Source: Gigantopelta aegis
Taxonomy: Eukaryota > Mollusca > Gastropoda > Neomphalida > Peltospiridae
Assembly: GCF_016097555.1 (NCBI RefSeq)
Contig: NC_054702.1
Location: 88,052,905 to 88,116,904, forward strand
Direction of reading: 5' to 3'
Length of the DNA stretch: 64,000 nt
Positions 12,502 through 25,917 of the stretch are shown piece by piece. The notes under the pieces are model-generated. The model searched no databases and was not told where the DNA came from. It was given only the letters and a program-made list of their open reading frames with translations. Within the stretch, counting starts at the first letter, position 1. Every line of letters begins with the position of its first letter. The translations under genes were made by a program, and so were the position numbers.

Positions 12502-12615
12502 CAGGGCCCCGTTCCACTAATCGATCTTAGCCCTAAGATCAACTTAAGAGCATAGGGTAGCTATGCGCCTAAGGTAATCTTAGGGCTAAGATCGCTTCGT
12601 GGAACGGGGCCCTGG
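12502..12615. repeat. Palindromic miniature element, about 38-bp arms
   Basis: The left arm, 12502-12539 (cagggccccgttccac, then gatcttagccctaagat), is matched by the right arm, 12577-12615 (atcttagggctaagatc, then gtggaacggggccctg), with a loop of about 37 nt. The two arms together make a 114-bp near-palindrome typical of short foldback MITEs. Confidence 0.85.
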
Positions 12616-12853
12616 AGTACGGTTGACAAGCTTCCAATCCATACATTATGTACTAAAAAAACCCAGTGTTCTCCAAATTTCATGGCAACTATTAATTTTA
12701 TGGTATTGATATATTCATCAATAAGCTTCCATCGACATATTATATACTGTACCCAACACGTTGAACAGATCTACCTATTTCATCATCATGATATTCGTGA
12801 TCTAGTACTAGTATTCATTTCTGAACGAGTGACTTAAGTTTGACATGTATTTT

Positions 12854-12854
<1 letters not shown>

Positions 12855-12887
<33 letters not shown>
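12855..12887. repeat. Poly-C run of about 33 bases
   Basis: An uninterrupted C tract; its exact length is probably unreliable in any assembly. Confidence 0.85.
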
Positions 12888-14283
12888 ATTTCCCGCCAGG
12901 GTTATTATCTTCAGTGACTCATCAAGACTTTCAAAACGTTTCATGATTAACATTTAGACAGGGTAATATTTGTTGTATTTATTAACACAATAGATTAGAC
13001 ATCAGCAGTGCAATGCACGATATTAGATAAATAAAAAATAGATTCCCCAAAACAATATCATACAAGAGGTAAACTCACTAATATGCCTAATTGACAAAAT
13101 AAATGGAAAACTGGCAAACAAAAATAAGATGTCAGAGCTAGCCCTGCTAGTGCAGGTTTAGAATTGTTAAACCAGTCTTGGGGTGAAGTCTTCCTACATG
13201 CAGCTTAAGGATTTAGTGTCCTGAGAAATAGCAGTCCTCTTCTGATGGTTAAGATGATACAGTGAACAACTCGTATCAAACTGGTACAGTGAGTCTGAAT
13301 CCTTACAACTCACATTTTTGAAAAAATATATAGCTCAGTGGAAGAGGTGCGACAGGTCATAATGCCACTTTATTGGTATACAGAAGGTCGTGGTATGTTC
13401 TTTTCTGTCCATGTTTAAAATACTGTGCAACACTTCCTATATGTTTCAGTAGCATTCCTCATTTATTTAGGTTAACTAGGTTATTTAGGTTTAAGATTTC
13501 TATTAAATTATAATTATACAGGAAACATCTTCTTAGTTTTTGAGCTTACCAGGCAACTGGTACATGCATTTCCTATATATTCTCCAGTTGTATCTAAACT
13601 TCTTTACATTGCTGTGGTAAGTTCAACTAAAAAAATAAATATCATTTCCAACACCAGTTTGCCACTTCCACCACTTGTAACTTCGGTATCAAGATGTCAT
13701 ATTCTGATTCTCCATTTCAGTATCATTTCCTTTAATAATCTGTTGTTTCACATTCTGATGACAGTCCCCCTCACCCCCATCCATAATTTCTCTAATGTTC
13801 TCGGTTTGTTTTCATTAATATTGTTTTACTTCAACTCCAGTGTCTATTACTTCTTATGATCTTATGGATATGGAAATATGGATTTTGTGTCCAACAAATG
13901 AAACATAAATAAATGTTCTTAATTAAAGTCTAAACATAGAGATAACTTACAACCAATATGGATGTAATAAAATTGATTTATTCTTTTTCTAATTACACAC
14001 GTGATTTATTCTTGGTTATCTGTAATCAAGATCAGCATGACAGGTATGTACAGCACCTTAAGTACATATAATTCATTTTACATACCGTGGTCATTGCAAC
14101 CTTTTTATGATGTGATTGACACAAACAACTGCTTGTATCACATCTGATGATGTAGATAAGAAATCAAAGTGCAAAATGTAAACTTCTGCAGTTAAATAAT
14201 AGAAATACATGTAGTTCCATAAGTCAATTAACAATATTACAATAAGACATTATAATAGACATCCTTAAAACCTAATCACCCCT

Positions 14284-14285
<2 letters not shown>

Positions 14286-14353
<68 letters not shown>

Positions 14354-14357
14354 GGGG
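14286..14357. repeat. (GA)n microsatellite followed by a G run
   Basis: About 28 GA units followed by about 15 G. Confidence 0.9.
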
Positions 14358-15984
14358 CGGGGACGGGGACGACGAAGAGGAGACTTATAGACCTACCAGA
14401 GTAAATGCTTACCCCTTATCAGAATAATAAATTTATAAATTTATTTATCCATGTGCCAACGTTAGACATTTATAGAAGAAAATATAACTTCTAATAATTG
14501 GCCCAGTATGGTCAAAATTACCAAATTTACAAGTTTGTTTCTCCATTTATCAAGGAAGCTTCCCACCAAATTTAGTTGGAATTGATCTAGTAGAGCTGAA
14601 GAAATTACATTTTAAATGCATTTCTCAATATTTAACAATAATAACACACCCTCCCCCACCCCAACAAACACAGAACCCAACATTATTTATATTCACAATT
14701 TACCGGGTAGATCAACCATCTATTGACTTAAATTAGTCAAGTAAGTAGTTTTGGAGAAGAAGTAAAAAATGTTAAACAGTTTATACATTATGGACACCAT
14801 GACAGACAACCGATAATTTACCACAGTGAACGGAAATGGATTACATGTCACTTAAGCTTTCGGTTCAAGTGACTTGAAAAAACATACACACACACGCACA
14901 TGAAAAATGAGAACACCTTATTACTACCTGTAAATTACATGATTTTATTACATATACATTCTGATTACTGTTCACAAACAACCACACTGTCAGTAAGACT
15001 TTTAAAAATTTGGATTTAGCTCACAACAGACAAGGTTTTCAAATTATATTTCAACACAAGCACTGGAGTGTAAAATAAGAATACTAGTATTTGCAACATT
15101 AGGATAACATTTAAGTAGCAGCTGATGGTACAATTTATTATGCATAGATGGTATTTCATGTGCATTTTTATCCATATTACAAGCTGCACAACGGTCCCAA
15201 ATAAAGTTATCAGTCAAGATATAAATACATTTCTTTACAAAAAAAGAAGATAATAATAATAAAAAAATTAATCCTATTTGAAACATACACATTAATTAGC
15301 AAACAATTTGCATAGTTTGCTCAAACTAAAAATGCTTAAAAATGGAATACACAATTTTTTTCAGTGATATGTAAGGCTGTTCAGTTCCAAGATAGAATAT
15401 TAAATCATTGCATTCTTAAAAACCCCCACAAAAAACCTCAAAGAAAACAACAAAAATATTAAATGTAAGGAAACTCCACGGAAAGCACGACGAAGGGTGT
15501 ATAGTGTACTAGCATTCCATTGTATAAAGTTGTGCTCATTGTGAAACAGACAGTTGACATTAATGGACAATAACACTGTATTTTGTTCCTTTTGAGCACC
15601 AAATATTTGTTTTAATTTGATGTTGAAATGTTAATGTTTATCTTCAGCTATATAGACAATAGACACAGCAATTGATAACCAAACTGTGCAAATTGCTAGT
15701 CAAAGAATTTCACTTCATAACTCCAGCCAGATGAATTGCAGGACGTCACATTTTTTTAATGATCAATTTAAAATGTTTTTATTCATTGGTTATCAATGGT
15801 GTTATGGAAATCCAGTTACCAGACAATGTAAATGTGATGGTTTTGATTTGAATTAATTATGTAACAATTTTATCCACCCCATCACCTGAATGCAATTTCA
15901 ATACTAAAAATGGTTTTCAACATATATGTGGGAATAATTAGTTTGTTAATAATTATCACAAACAATGTTAGTAAAAAGGAAAAA

Positions 15985-16172
15985 GAAATAAAGGTTTTAT
16001 TTATGACACACTCAATACATTTGAGTTATGCTTATATGCCATCAGAGATATGGTTAAGGACCACAGCAATAATTAAAGATAAAACATGCTGATGTCATGT
16101 CATGGACTACTCTTTTCAATTAGCAGCAAGGGATTCTTGGTTGCCTTTGGTTATGCACATTTTAGGCATACC
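15985..16172 (-). repeat. SINE tail type B, reverse, partial
   Basis: The words ggttttatttatgacacact, tcatggactactctttt and agcagcaagggattctt are the complement of the type B SINE body and tail. The tRNA-like head is missing. Confidence 0.65.
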
Positions 16173-18212
16173 CAAAACACAAAGAAATGTTACAATTTAT
16201 TTACCGGTATATGAGGTCCATAGCAACTAAAAGTCCATGCCAACAAAAAAAAAAAAAAGTGATCAACATTTGATTTACAATAATGGAATGGTTTTCAATG
16301 TAAATGCAGTATTGATTAATTGTAGAGGTACATGTTATTGATGCATTTCCATTGTGTGGTTTGAATAAAATATAATATATGCAGCCAAACTTCGATGATT
16401 CAAACGTCAATCTCTTGCACTGATGTGCCAGTAATTCTTGTACATTAATAAACTTCAAAAGGTAAATTTAAACACCCCCAAAGAACTTGATCTCTTAAAA
16501 TAATTTACTGTCCCAGTATGGATTTAACCTTCCAAAACTCAGATGTTGTGCTGATGTGCCAAATGGTGAATAAACTACTGCTTTTGGTGGTAGCTGCAAA
16601 AGAATGAACTTTGTTTAACAAGATGTATATATCTCGACCAATGGCGTTTATGTAAGTACTGGTCTTCATTGCATTAGTAATCAGAGTCAAAGGCAATATA
16701 AAAAAGTCTTAAAATTCACAAAGTGATGTTTACTTTTTTTTCTTTTTTTTTGCAATATGAGTAAACCAAATGTTTATGTTTTGCAATCTTTGCAGATACT
16801 CGACATAAAAAAAAAATGTCATCCATTTCTTTTTAGTTACTTACCACAGATTAATACAGATCTATATGTAAATGTATGTTGTTATGTTATTATAATATAA
16901 TAACATAGTTGTTTATTGAATCTTACAATTTTATAGAAAACAAACATATATTTCTCACAAAATAGAGAAATGGAAATGACGATAATATTAATCATTCCTG
17001 TGTTGTAACAAAACATTTATTCTATTAAAATACAACTAAGGTTGACGACAGTCACTTTTCGCACCCTTGTTTTGGCTTTGTACACAATAAATATAGCATA
17101 TCTTACCATAATTTCACACTTTTTTGATCACAAGATTTTTTTTCAAACATTCAGGTGCATTAGTAATGCTCAAACAAAACATTTTCAATACCAATTTTGT
17201 ATTGGGATTTTTCCAGCATTCTCAAAATGGAAACATTGTTTATCCAGTTTATGGTTACTATAAGAAAATGCAAAGTGATGTCATTGGAATACTGACATCA
17301 TACAAATTCAAAATTAGCTATATTATGACAATGCTTCGCCACATTAAAATAAAAACTGATCTACTAACCTTGACCCGTGTCAAATTACTATAACAAGCAG
17401 ACAACGCTGTTTACAGGGTAGTATTTTTTTATTTTATATAATTCTGGACAAAATATTAATTTTAAGTTTTAAAAGATGAAAGAAATAAAAAGTACCTTTT
17501 GTCAAATATATCATATAAAAAAATTACTGTTGGATACGTTTTATTTATTGTGTACGAAGTGTTTTAATTGTAATGTATTTTTTAAAAACAAAATACAAAG
17601 CATTGTAACTCTACAAAAAAACCCCCAACTATATTCTTTTCATCTATGTTTTCCATAAACTAGTTTTAGGTGGAATATTTCACAAACATGTCAGGCTGTG
17701 ATAAATAGTATGGCGCGAGTATACAATCCAAATGCATACAAGATGTCTCCTTTTGTTCTAAAACAGTACATAACTGCATCTGAAATACATATGGTTTACA
17801 CAACAGATACATAACAAAATGCATAAAATACAAACATTCAATTAATGAGCACTTCAGAATATTGGATATAAAAATACTAGAACACAAGCAGGCCACGAAA
17901 AATAAGTACTAGAGTTCAACATTAAAAACACTATTAAAACCATTAAATCTGAATGCTACACCTACAAATACCCTTGACATCACAACCATTATACCATCTA
18001 CTGGACTATGCTGAAATATATATAAAGGATTTATTGCACAAAAATAAGGAATACTCTATGTAAAGAGGTAAAAATGCATCATTGAATATTTCACTCTACC
18101 ACAATTTACATAAATGTTGATATATTGCCTGTGAATTATGATATGCTTTGATTTTTGAAGTATGATAAAATTACCACAAAGGTCAATACAGTATAAAACC
18201 AGACAAAACTGC

Positions 18213-18420
<208 letters not shown>

Positions 18421-18576
18421 TATGTCTCTATCTGAAGGTAAGCACAATTTTTTTTTGAGTGAACACTGACAGAATGACACATGATCACACTAACAGAAAT
18501 GCAAACTGATGTAGAAAATGGAATATAGAATGTATGCGTCGATGTATGATGCTTATATAAAAACAGAAAAAGTTTT

Positions 18577-18858
18577 TTTTTTTTTTATGACACCACAAGA
18601 GCACCTTGATTTATGAATCATCAGCTATTGGATCTCAAACATTTGGTAATTCTGACATTGTCTTAGATAGGAAATCTGCTACATTTTTCCATCAGTAGCA
18701 TGGGGTCTTTTATATGCACCATCCCATAGATAGGATAGCACATACCACAGCATCATAGTGCACTGGCTGGAGTGAGAAATAACCCAATGGGCCACTGACT
18801 GGGATCGATCCTAGACCGACAGTGCATCATGCAAGAGGCTACGTCCAGCTCCCTGATG
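18577..18858 (-). repeat. SINE, tail type A, reverse orientation
   Basis: Complement of the type A tail (gacaccacaagagcaccttg) at the left, then catcagctattggatctcaa, the aaaagaccccatgc equivalent, and a decayed B-box region (gggatcgatcctagacc) near 18801. Confidence 0.8.
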
Positions 18859-19505
18859 CTTATCAAAATGAAAGCAGTTATTGTACATCAATGTGGATGC
18901 AAGATTTTTCCAGGGAGAGGGTGCAATGTTTAAAAAGAGCACCTACAAAGTGTACTTACATATTTCAGCAAGCAAACCACCCCAAAACCACCAATCCAAC
19001 TAGAATATTACATGCTCCAAACTAAACACAAATAAATTCATTGTATTCATTTCCAACACACTGGATTTTCATGACACTTTGAAATTTGAAGGACGCTTAT
19101 GATGTGCACACCCATCAAAACATGTGTAAAATGCAATTTACACAATGTCATATAGTTGGATGTATATTTACATCTGCTCTTAGATTCTACTAGTGGCACA
19201 CGTTGACTCCTATATCTGATACATTGGTTGTACATTAGTATTTTCAGAATGAAAATAGTTTCAGTGTGCCATCACATTGAATTCTAAAACAAATTGTGAT
19301 TTAAAATATCACAAGTATAGCCCGATGCTCTTCCATCAAGACTGCAGAATGGATGTCACGTGATCAATTATTATTTCAACAGGTTCCTAGAAGCTACAAT
19401 CTACTTAGTATAAAGATGAAAAAAATGGATTTTGTGTTTAAAACAAAGGGAAGGAAAAGAAATGTTTGACACCTCAGTACATTTTAAACTACAAAGCCAA
19501 GATTA

Positions 19506-19629
19506 TTGAAGCTATCTTAGCGCTACGATATTGTAAAACTGTCATAGGCTATGACGTCACTACAACACATGCCATAGTGACATCATAGCTTACAACGGTT
19601 TCACAATTTCATAGTGCAAGATAACTTTG
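19506..19629. repeat. Foldback hairpin element, about 57-bp imperfect arms
   Basis: The left arm, 19506-19562 (gaagctatcttagcgc, then gctatgacgtcacta), pairs with the right arm, 19573-19629 (tagtgacatcatagct, then gcaagataactttg), with a loop of about 10 nt. No coding content. Confidence 0.75.
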
Positions 19630-21673
19630 AAAATCTGTAGCCTGCTATTTAGTATCTACTATACAATTTATTATGACACATGGTCTACAGTATGAGAGGA
19701 AACCCACTGCTAAGTAGGTTACTCCAACTGAATAGCAGCAAAAGACATTTCATATACTCTTTTCCCACAGAATATATACCAAAGTCGATAGTACACCAGT
19801 ATTCAGAACAAAGACTGATGACTGTCACTCAAAGATTAGTCATTTCAAACCCCTTGTCTAATATCTTTTAACAGGTATCAATATTTAAACAAAAATCATT
19901 TCTACTAACATTTTGATTTATCTCCCAAGTAGGAAAATTACATAAGAAAAGAACTGAAAAATACTTACAAACTGAGTTATATTTCTGACTATAAAATAAG
20001 GTGTTACTTTACAGTTAAACCTAAATGCCAAAAGTAAATGTAAAGATACACTTATTAGAGAATATGGCTCCACTGCCCTATAATATTAAAAAGATCTTTC
20101 ATGCATAATCAAACAGCAAAGAAAACGGTTTCTAACAACACCATGTGACATTATTATTAACAACATGAAGACCATTTCAAAAACATTTGATTGGCTGCTT
20201 CACAGAGACGATCAACACATCAAATCTAAACTGTTGATTAAAATTACCACTACAGATACCAATTGTTAAAAATATGACTTGCATGTGCAAGATGAACAGC
20301 TATTAGCTGTAGTAACTGGTACCACTGTTGACAATGCTTACCACAAATCCTGTCAATGTAAAGAATTGCTGTTAATCCTGGCTCTGTGGGGTAGTCTGTG
20401 TACCCAACTCTTTTTAGTGTTAACATATATTTTTTTGTTCTACACACCATGACCTTCAGAAAACATTATACTTCCATATTAAGTACACTTTCTCTCCAGA
20501 GCCTATGTATCATTTTTGATTGGCCGTCAACAGGCTAAAATGACAAATAAGTTTCATGCAATAAATCATTTTTACTATTAGACACTGATAGATTATTCAT
20601 TTTGATTTATTTTGAAAAATTTGATGTTAAAAACAATGTTTTGGCATTATTTATTGCCATAAACCTGAGTTCAAGCTAAAATAAATAACAATTACTTTAG
20701 AGGAGATCTGGTAATTTGATTATATGCCCCAAAACTGTGGGGGTAGGGATAAAATTGGGCTACAACAGGCTCTATGCACAACCTGAGATATCAAAATGAT
20801 AATTGGATTGCTCATTGCACTTAATAAAAAAACTTTTGTCCAATTTGTGGACCTCTGCTTTCAAAATTGGTTGACTGAGAAGCTATCCGACTTAGAGCTA
20901 TTTTCTAACCGAAAGTGATTTTTGCTTAAACTTAGTGAGATATGGTCATTTTGTACTCTGAACCCAGGTTTGTGAAAACGAATGAATAATGCTAAAAGGT
21001 TGTTAGTAACACCCAAACACTCAAAATAAATAATCCAAGAGTTTCTAATAATGATTTACAGCATAAAACTCCAAGTCTTTTGTCAACCAATCAAAAGTTA
21101 AGTTAACAGTCTTAAAGACTCACATACCCAAACTACCTCCCTCCACCCGAGCCTACTACTAAAGACTGATGTTAAGTTTAGACTTGTTTAATTAAAATGT
21201 GTTATGTGGACCATGTTATTTTGGCCTTATTGTGTTTCCAATGTTTTCAGATGTACTTGTTTTCAATGTGTTTGGAATGTGTAGTAAAATGGGTGATGAC
21301 ACACAAGTTAAAACTTTGTGAGGTACCTTGTGGAACAACTTGTAATGAAATCTAACATCTGCTCATGTAGTATTTTCTATATCCACAGAGTAATGCAACA
21401 TATATAATAAAATACATAAGTATTTCCTAGCACAATATCTTGCAAACTATAAACGAATATGAATAAGCAACACCTTTTCCAAATTAATTTAATAAATATA
21501 TTTATAAATATTTTATGCTCGATTGTGAAGACTATATATGAACAATTTTCATACAATTATTTAAACAAATCTAAGCAGACTTAATAATACAAACATATAA
21601 AAAATGCTGATACTTTTGCTATAAAATTGGAAGATGTTTTACCAGTGAGAATAACAATCTTCAAAGCAAAATA

Positions 21674-21677
<4 letters not shown>

Positions 21678-21733
<56 letters not shown>
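21678..21733. repeat. (CA)n microsatellite
   Basis: About 28 CA units. Confidence 0.95.
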
Positions 21734-21735
<2 letters not shown>

Positions 21736-24104
21736 TACGAGAAGGTGAAGCAATATCTGACAAATGGTTCTGAACATAAAATATCTTTTCAATGCATATT
21801 CTTGTGTAGAATATCAATGTCTATATGTACAATGTTTCTAGTTGCCTTAAAGGTTAACTTTACAAAAAACATTAACTATGAGCTATATGGTTTAATTCTA
21901 TTTTACTGTATACTTTGTATTCCGAATAACAAGTAAAATGTTATTCCTACTTTTTCTTTTACATACAAATAAGTTTTGTGTGAACAAAATAAAATAGTTT
22001 TTCCTAGCACGTTTTACTATACTAGTAGTGCAGCACTGTGCCTCAACATCCAAGTTGAACCCTGTTGCCTGAGAATAAACATGCTTTTGTCAGTAATTTT
22101 TTTTGAAATGACCTTTATTAAATACATAGAAAATGCACAGCTATGCCCACTGATTATAATTTCACTACTGATTATAATTTCACTATTGATCAGAAGACAG
22201 TAATCTATTACTATCTATATGTAATGCAACAGATAACCGTTTGAGAGCAAATAGGTCATCGACAGTTTACTACAGTGTTAATAGGATGATGATTTCACGA
22301 TGCCCCAATTACTTCCATTTGACTTGCTGTTGCAAAAAATGTACCGTATTATATAAACATCAAACTGAGGAGAAGGAAAAAAAATCAATATCCCATAACT
22401 TTGATCGTACTGCACACATTTATGTCGTAACCAAGGGAATGCCTCTGTTGCCACCTCCCCACTATGACCAGACACCTATTTTGTACATCAGATGCTAGTA
22501 CCTCATATTTGGAGCCATCCAAACAGTTTGTTCCCCCCCCCCCCCAAAACTTCAAATATTCTTCATATGGAGCTAAATTGTAAATTATAAATGTATTATT
22601 AATTAATAAAATATCCCTGTAACATTTTTGCTACCAATTTTTTTTTAAAGCAAGCACATTTAAATTTAATTAAATTTTATTTCAAAAACAAATATGCCTA
22701 AAGTGTTTAATCTACCACAAATCTCTGGGGAAAACACTAAGTAGTATGCAACAAAACAATTTCCTTTAATCTAACAAGCTTGAAAAATACAGTGCAATAA
22801 GACGTATGTAAAATATATAATGGAAAAGTGTGCGATGGATAATTATTAACACATATCGGCTATAACAAAATGGGAAGCATCAAGTTAGAACAAATAAATA
22901 AAATTAAAATGTAACCTATCAAACATAACCACAATAATGATAGTTGATGAATTAGAGGTGTGCTTGGCAATTAAACTGAATATATAAAAATTAGTCCAAT
23001 TATACGGAGACAAAATGAGCCAGTTCACATGTATTATGTTCAACAATCAATACTTATTTTGTACACAAGATTGCATGTTAATACCAACCCTCACAATCTA
23101 CGTCAGAATTCATCAATGCCACAGTAAAAGTCTCTATGACAATTACTGACTTCATCAATTGATTCATGTTGAAACTTTCTGATCATGCTTTCTAATTATA
23201 ATTCTGATAATATTTTAGTAAAAAAAATGTTGTTCTCATCCTTGCCATAATCTACCAAAAGCCTAGCTTGGTGACTTGGCGAACCACCTATATATTAATT
23301 CTCCTTTCATCTAGGATGCAGTGGGTTGGAGTAAGATATAATCTTTAGCTGGTGGCCAATGTCTCCCCTCAGCCCCCCCCCCCCCCCCCCCCCCCCACTT
23401 CTGACATCTATGAAAAGCAACAAAATAATGTTACTAGTAGAGACATTTAAAATACAACTGTCGAGGCAGTGTATTTTAGATGACACAACAAATTTTTGCC
23501 TCAATATTTGCTTTTGCTATGATAATTTTCAGAATTTCCATAAACTTACAATCTCAAATGCATGTATATGCCAAGAAAACATTCATTAAAATTCACCAAA
23601 ATGTGAATAGTTCAAGACACCATCCTGTCTATAAAAATTGCATGAAAATATAATTGAAACACTAGTTGCAGTGTATTATGCATGTATGAATATATATGTG
23701 TGTGTGTGTGCATTTGTCCACTGTGAGTATGTATGTGTTTTTCTCCCATCCCTAGCCATGCAAGACAGGCGTAATCCATGATGTCAGCCCATGTGGAATA
23801 AATCGGTCTTGCATGACCATGTGACTTCTATTATTTGAGCTTATATTAACATTGGATGATGTCACGTAAACGGAAAAATAACGCAAGAAATGCTTTTCAT
23901 ATTTCATAAAAACAAGGAAACATGCTGTCATAATGAAATTATACTATCATTTTCGGTTTATACTTTAAGTATAAACCATTTTTGGGTACAATCTTTTCAA
24001 TGGTTATGATTTATTTATTGTAAGATAAAAAATGTAGGTTTTTCACGTTTTCCCAAAATGCTTGTTTTTCATCTACTGGATGGGAGAAAAATAATCCTCC
24101 ATTA

Positions 24105-24200
24105 TGTATCCATGTGGGACAGGGCTATTCCACCCTCGGTAACATAATATATATAATATATGTACCCTCGGGTGGAATAGCCCTGTCTGACATGGACACA
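24105..24200. repeat. Hairpin element, about 38-bp arms
   Basis: The left arm, 24105-24142, contains gacagggctattccaccc. The right arm, 24163-24200, contains gggtggaatagccctgtc. Between them is a 20-nt AT-only loop. The central 18 bp of the arms are perfect and the outer parts have three or four mismatches. Confidence 0.85.
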
Positions 24201-25754
24201 TATGGATTCTTTTAGTCTTTCTATCCATCTGTGAATGAACAATTGTCACTGGGCACAAAGGAAAAGGGGAGGAAGGGGCTCACTGTCTGAGTTGATAACT
24301 ATTGCTTCAAATATATTTCAACTGCATTACTCCAAATGAAGAAATCCTAATCAGCATTTTCATCTATTCATCTAGTTAATAGTCAGGTTAATTTAATATT
24401 CTACAAAGTACACAAAACACAAGTGACAAATGCTGACCTAGATTTTTATCACCTCAACACATTCACAAGAAAACATGCATAAAGAAAGATGTAAGAAAAG
24501 ATCACATGAAATAGCGTTAGTTAGGAAAATTCACAAACTTACAGGTTTTTGACAAATGTTGCATAATACATCTTCCGAAATTGAAAAACAAGAGTAATGT
24601 CATGATTAATTTGATGCTAATGCAGCACAATGCCAGGAAGGATGGGAATTACAACTGTGAAATGAGATAAAAACATTTTTACCAATGAAAATACTTCACA
24701 GAATATGACAAAAGGCTGTAAAAGGGGTATAGGCACAGTAACACATATTTGACTAAACAAGATGTTTGAGTTTGTAATTCACCGTTATCGTAAATACTTA
24801 TTAGGGTAACACAACATTTTCTGTATGTTTTTCTCATTTTGTTGTGCACTCCCAACAGTTATCAGGTCCACGATTTTACATATAATCACACTCAGTGTCA
24901 GATTTTTCAGCCATGACTACAAAAAAAAGTTTTAGTTTTAACATCTTTAGGAGTTTCTGTTGTTTTCCTTCAATAATTAGTTTAACTATCACTGAAAGCA
25001 ATGGCCGACACTGACAGATGACCCTCGTTAATAAGTCACTTACTAGTAAACATAAAATATATTGCTATCACAGATTAGTTATTCGGTCATCAGCCAGCTT
25101 ATTAAAATGCATTTTGCATTATATCATGTTTTCTACTGTCCAACGTCACTAGACCACATTGAACTTAAGAGCTTCTAGCTATCTAAAACGTTTTACTAAG
25201 TAATTCCAGTATGGTTTTTTTGTGTCAGGAAATATGACAAATGCTCGACTGGGTATTAAAAAAAATAGCCTCCACTCCCATAACACAAATAGTTCATCCT
25301 ATCAGGTGATTCATGATACCAATCTGGAGTAGGACAAAATCCACAGAAGGTTCTCAGCCCTGCTAATGCCAACACTAAAATGAAAAAAAAAATAATAAAA
25401 AAAAAAAAAATAATAATAAAAAGAAAAAAATTACCAGCTAAAATTTCAAGATGATTATTAACTGAATAAAAAGTCAAAAAATAAAATAAAACAAATGATT
25501 ACAAAATGACATAAAAACATAAGCTACAATAACTTGGCACCAAGAAATTAAATGTAGCTACACAAAGAGATGACTAGTGGAAGCAAGTAAATAACAACAG
25601 CAAGCAGACCACGCATATAACACTAACTGCAGAACACGCATATTACACTAATGGTAGAACAAGCCCGCAGAACACTAATGGCAAACCACTCGTATTACAC
25701 TAACGGCAGAACACGACTGCAGAACTCTCATGTGAAATGGCCACCGTTAATCCG

Positions 25755-25917
25755 CTACACTAATCCTTGTTGCTGCATAGTGTGAATCATTCTCAATGCT
25801 TTCTTGGCAGCAGCACTTTTGGCAATTCTATAGTTGCGCCCTATACCACTGAAAACTCCCTTGCCCACCACGTTGACTGTAACACGGATCTTTCCTTCCA
25901 TCGTTCTCTCCGGTTTC
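25755..25917 (-). CDS. DICER1: Dicer exon 16 (dsRBD, stop)
   Basis: Completes the C-terminal dsRNA-binding domain: [19 protein letters not shown], then [18 protein letters not shown], ending QQGLV and TAG at 25755-25757. The lysine-rich helix that contacts RNA is kept. Acceptor tgttctag. Confidence 0.95.

Noticed and set aside
25256..25477. 73-codon minus-strand frame just after the Dicer stop
   Set aside because: Low-complexity (FFFIIF) translation of A-rich DNA; no homology.
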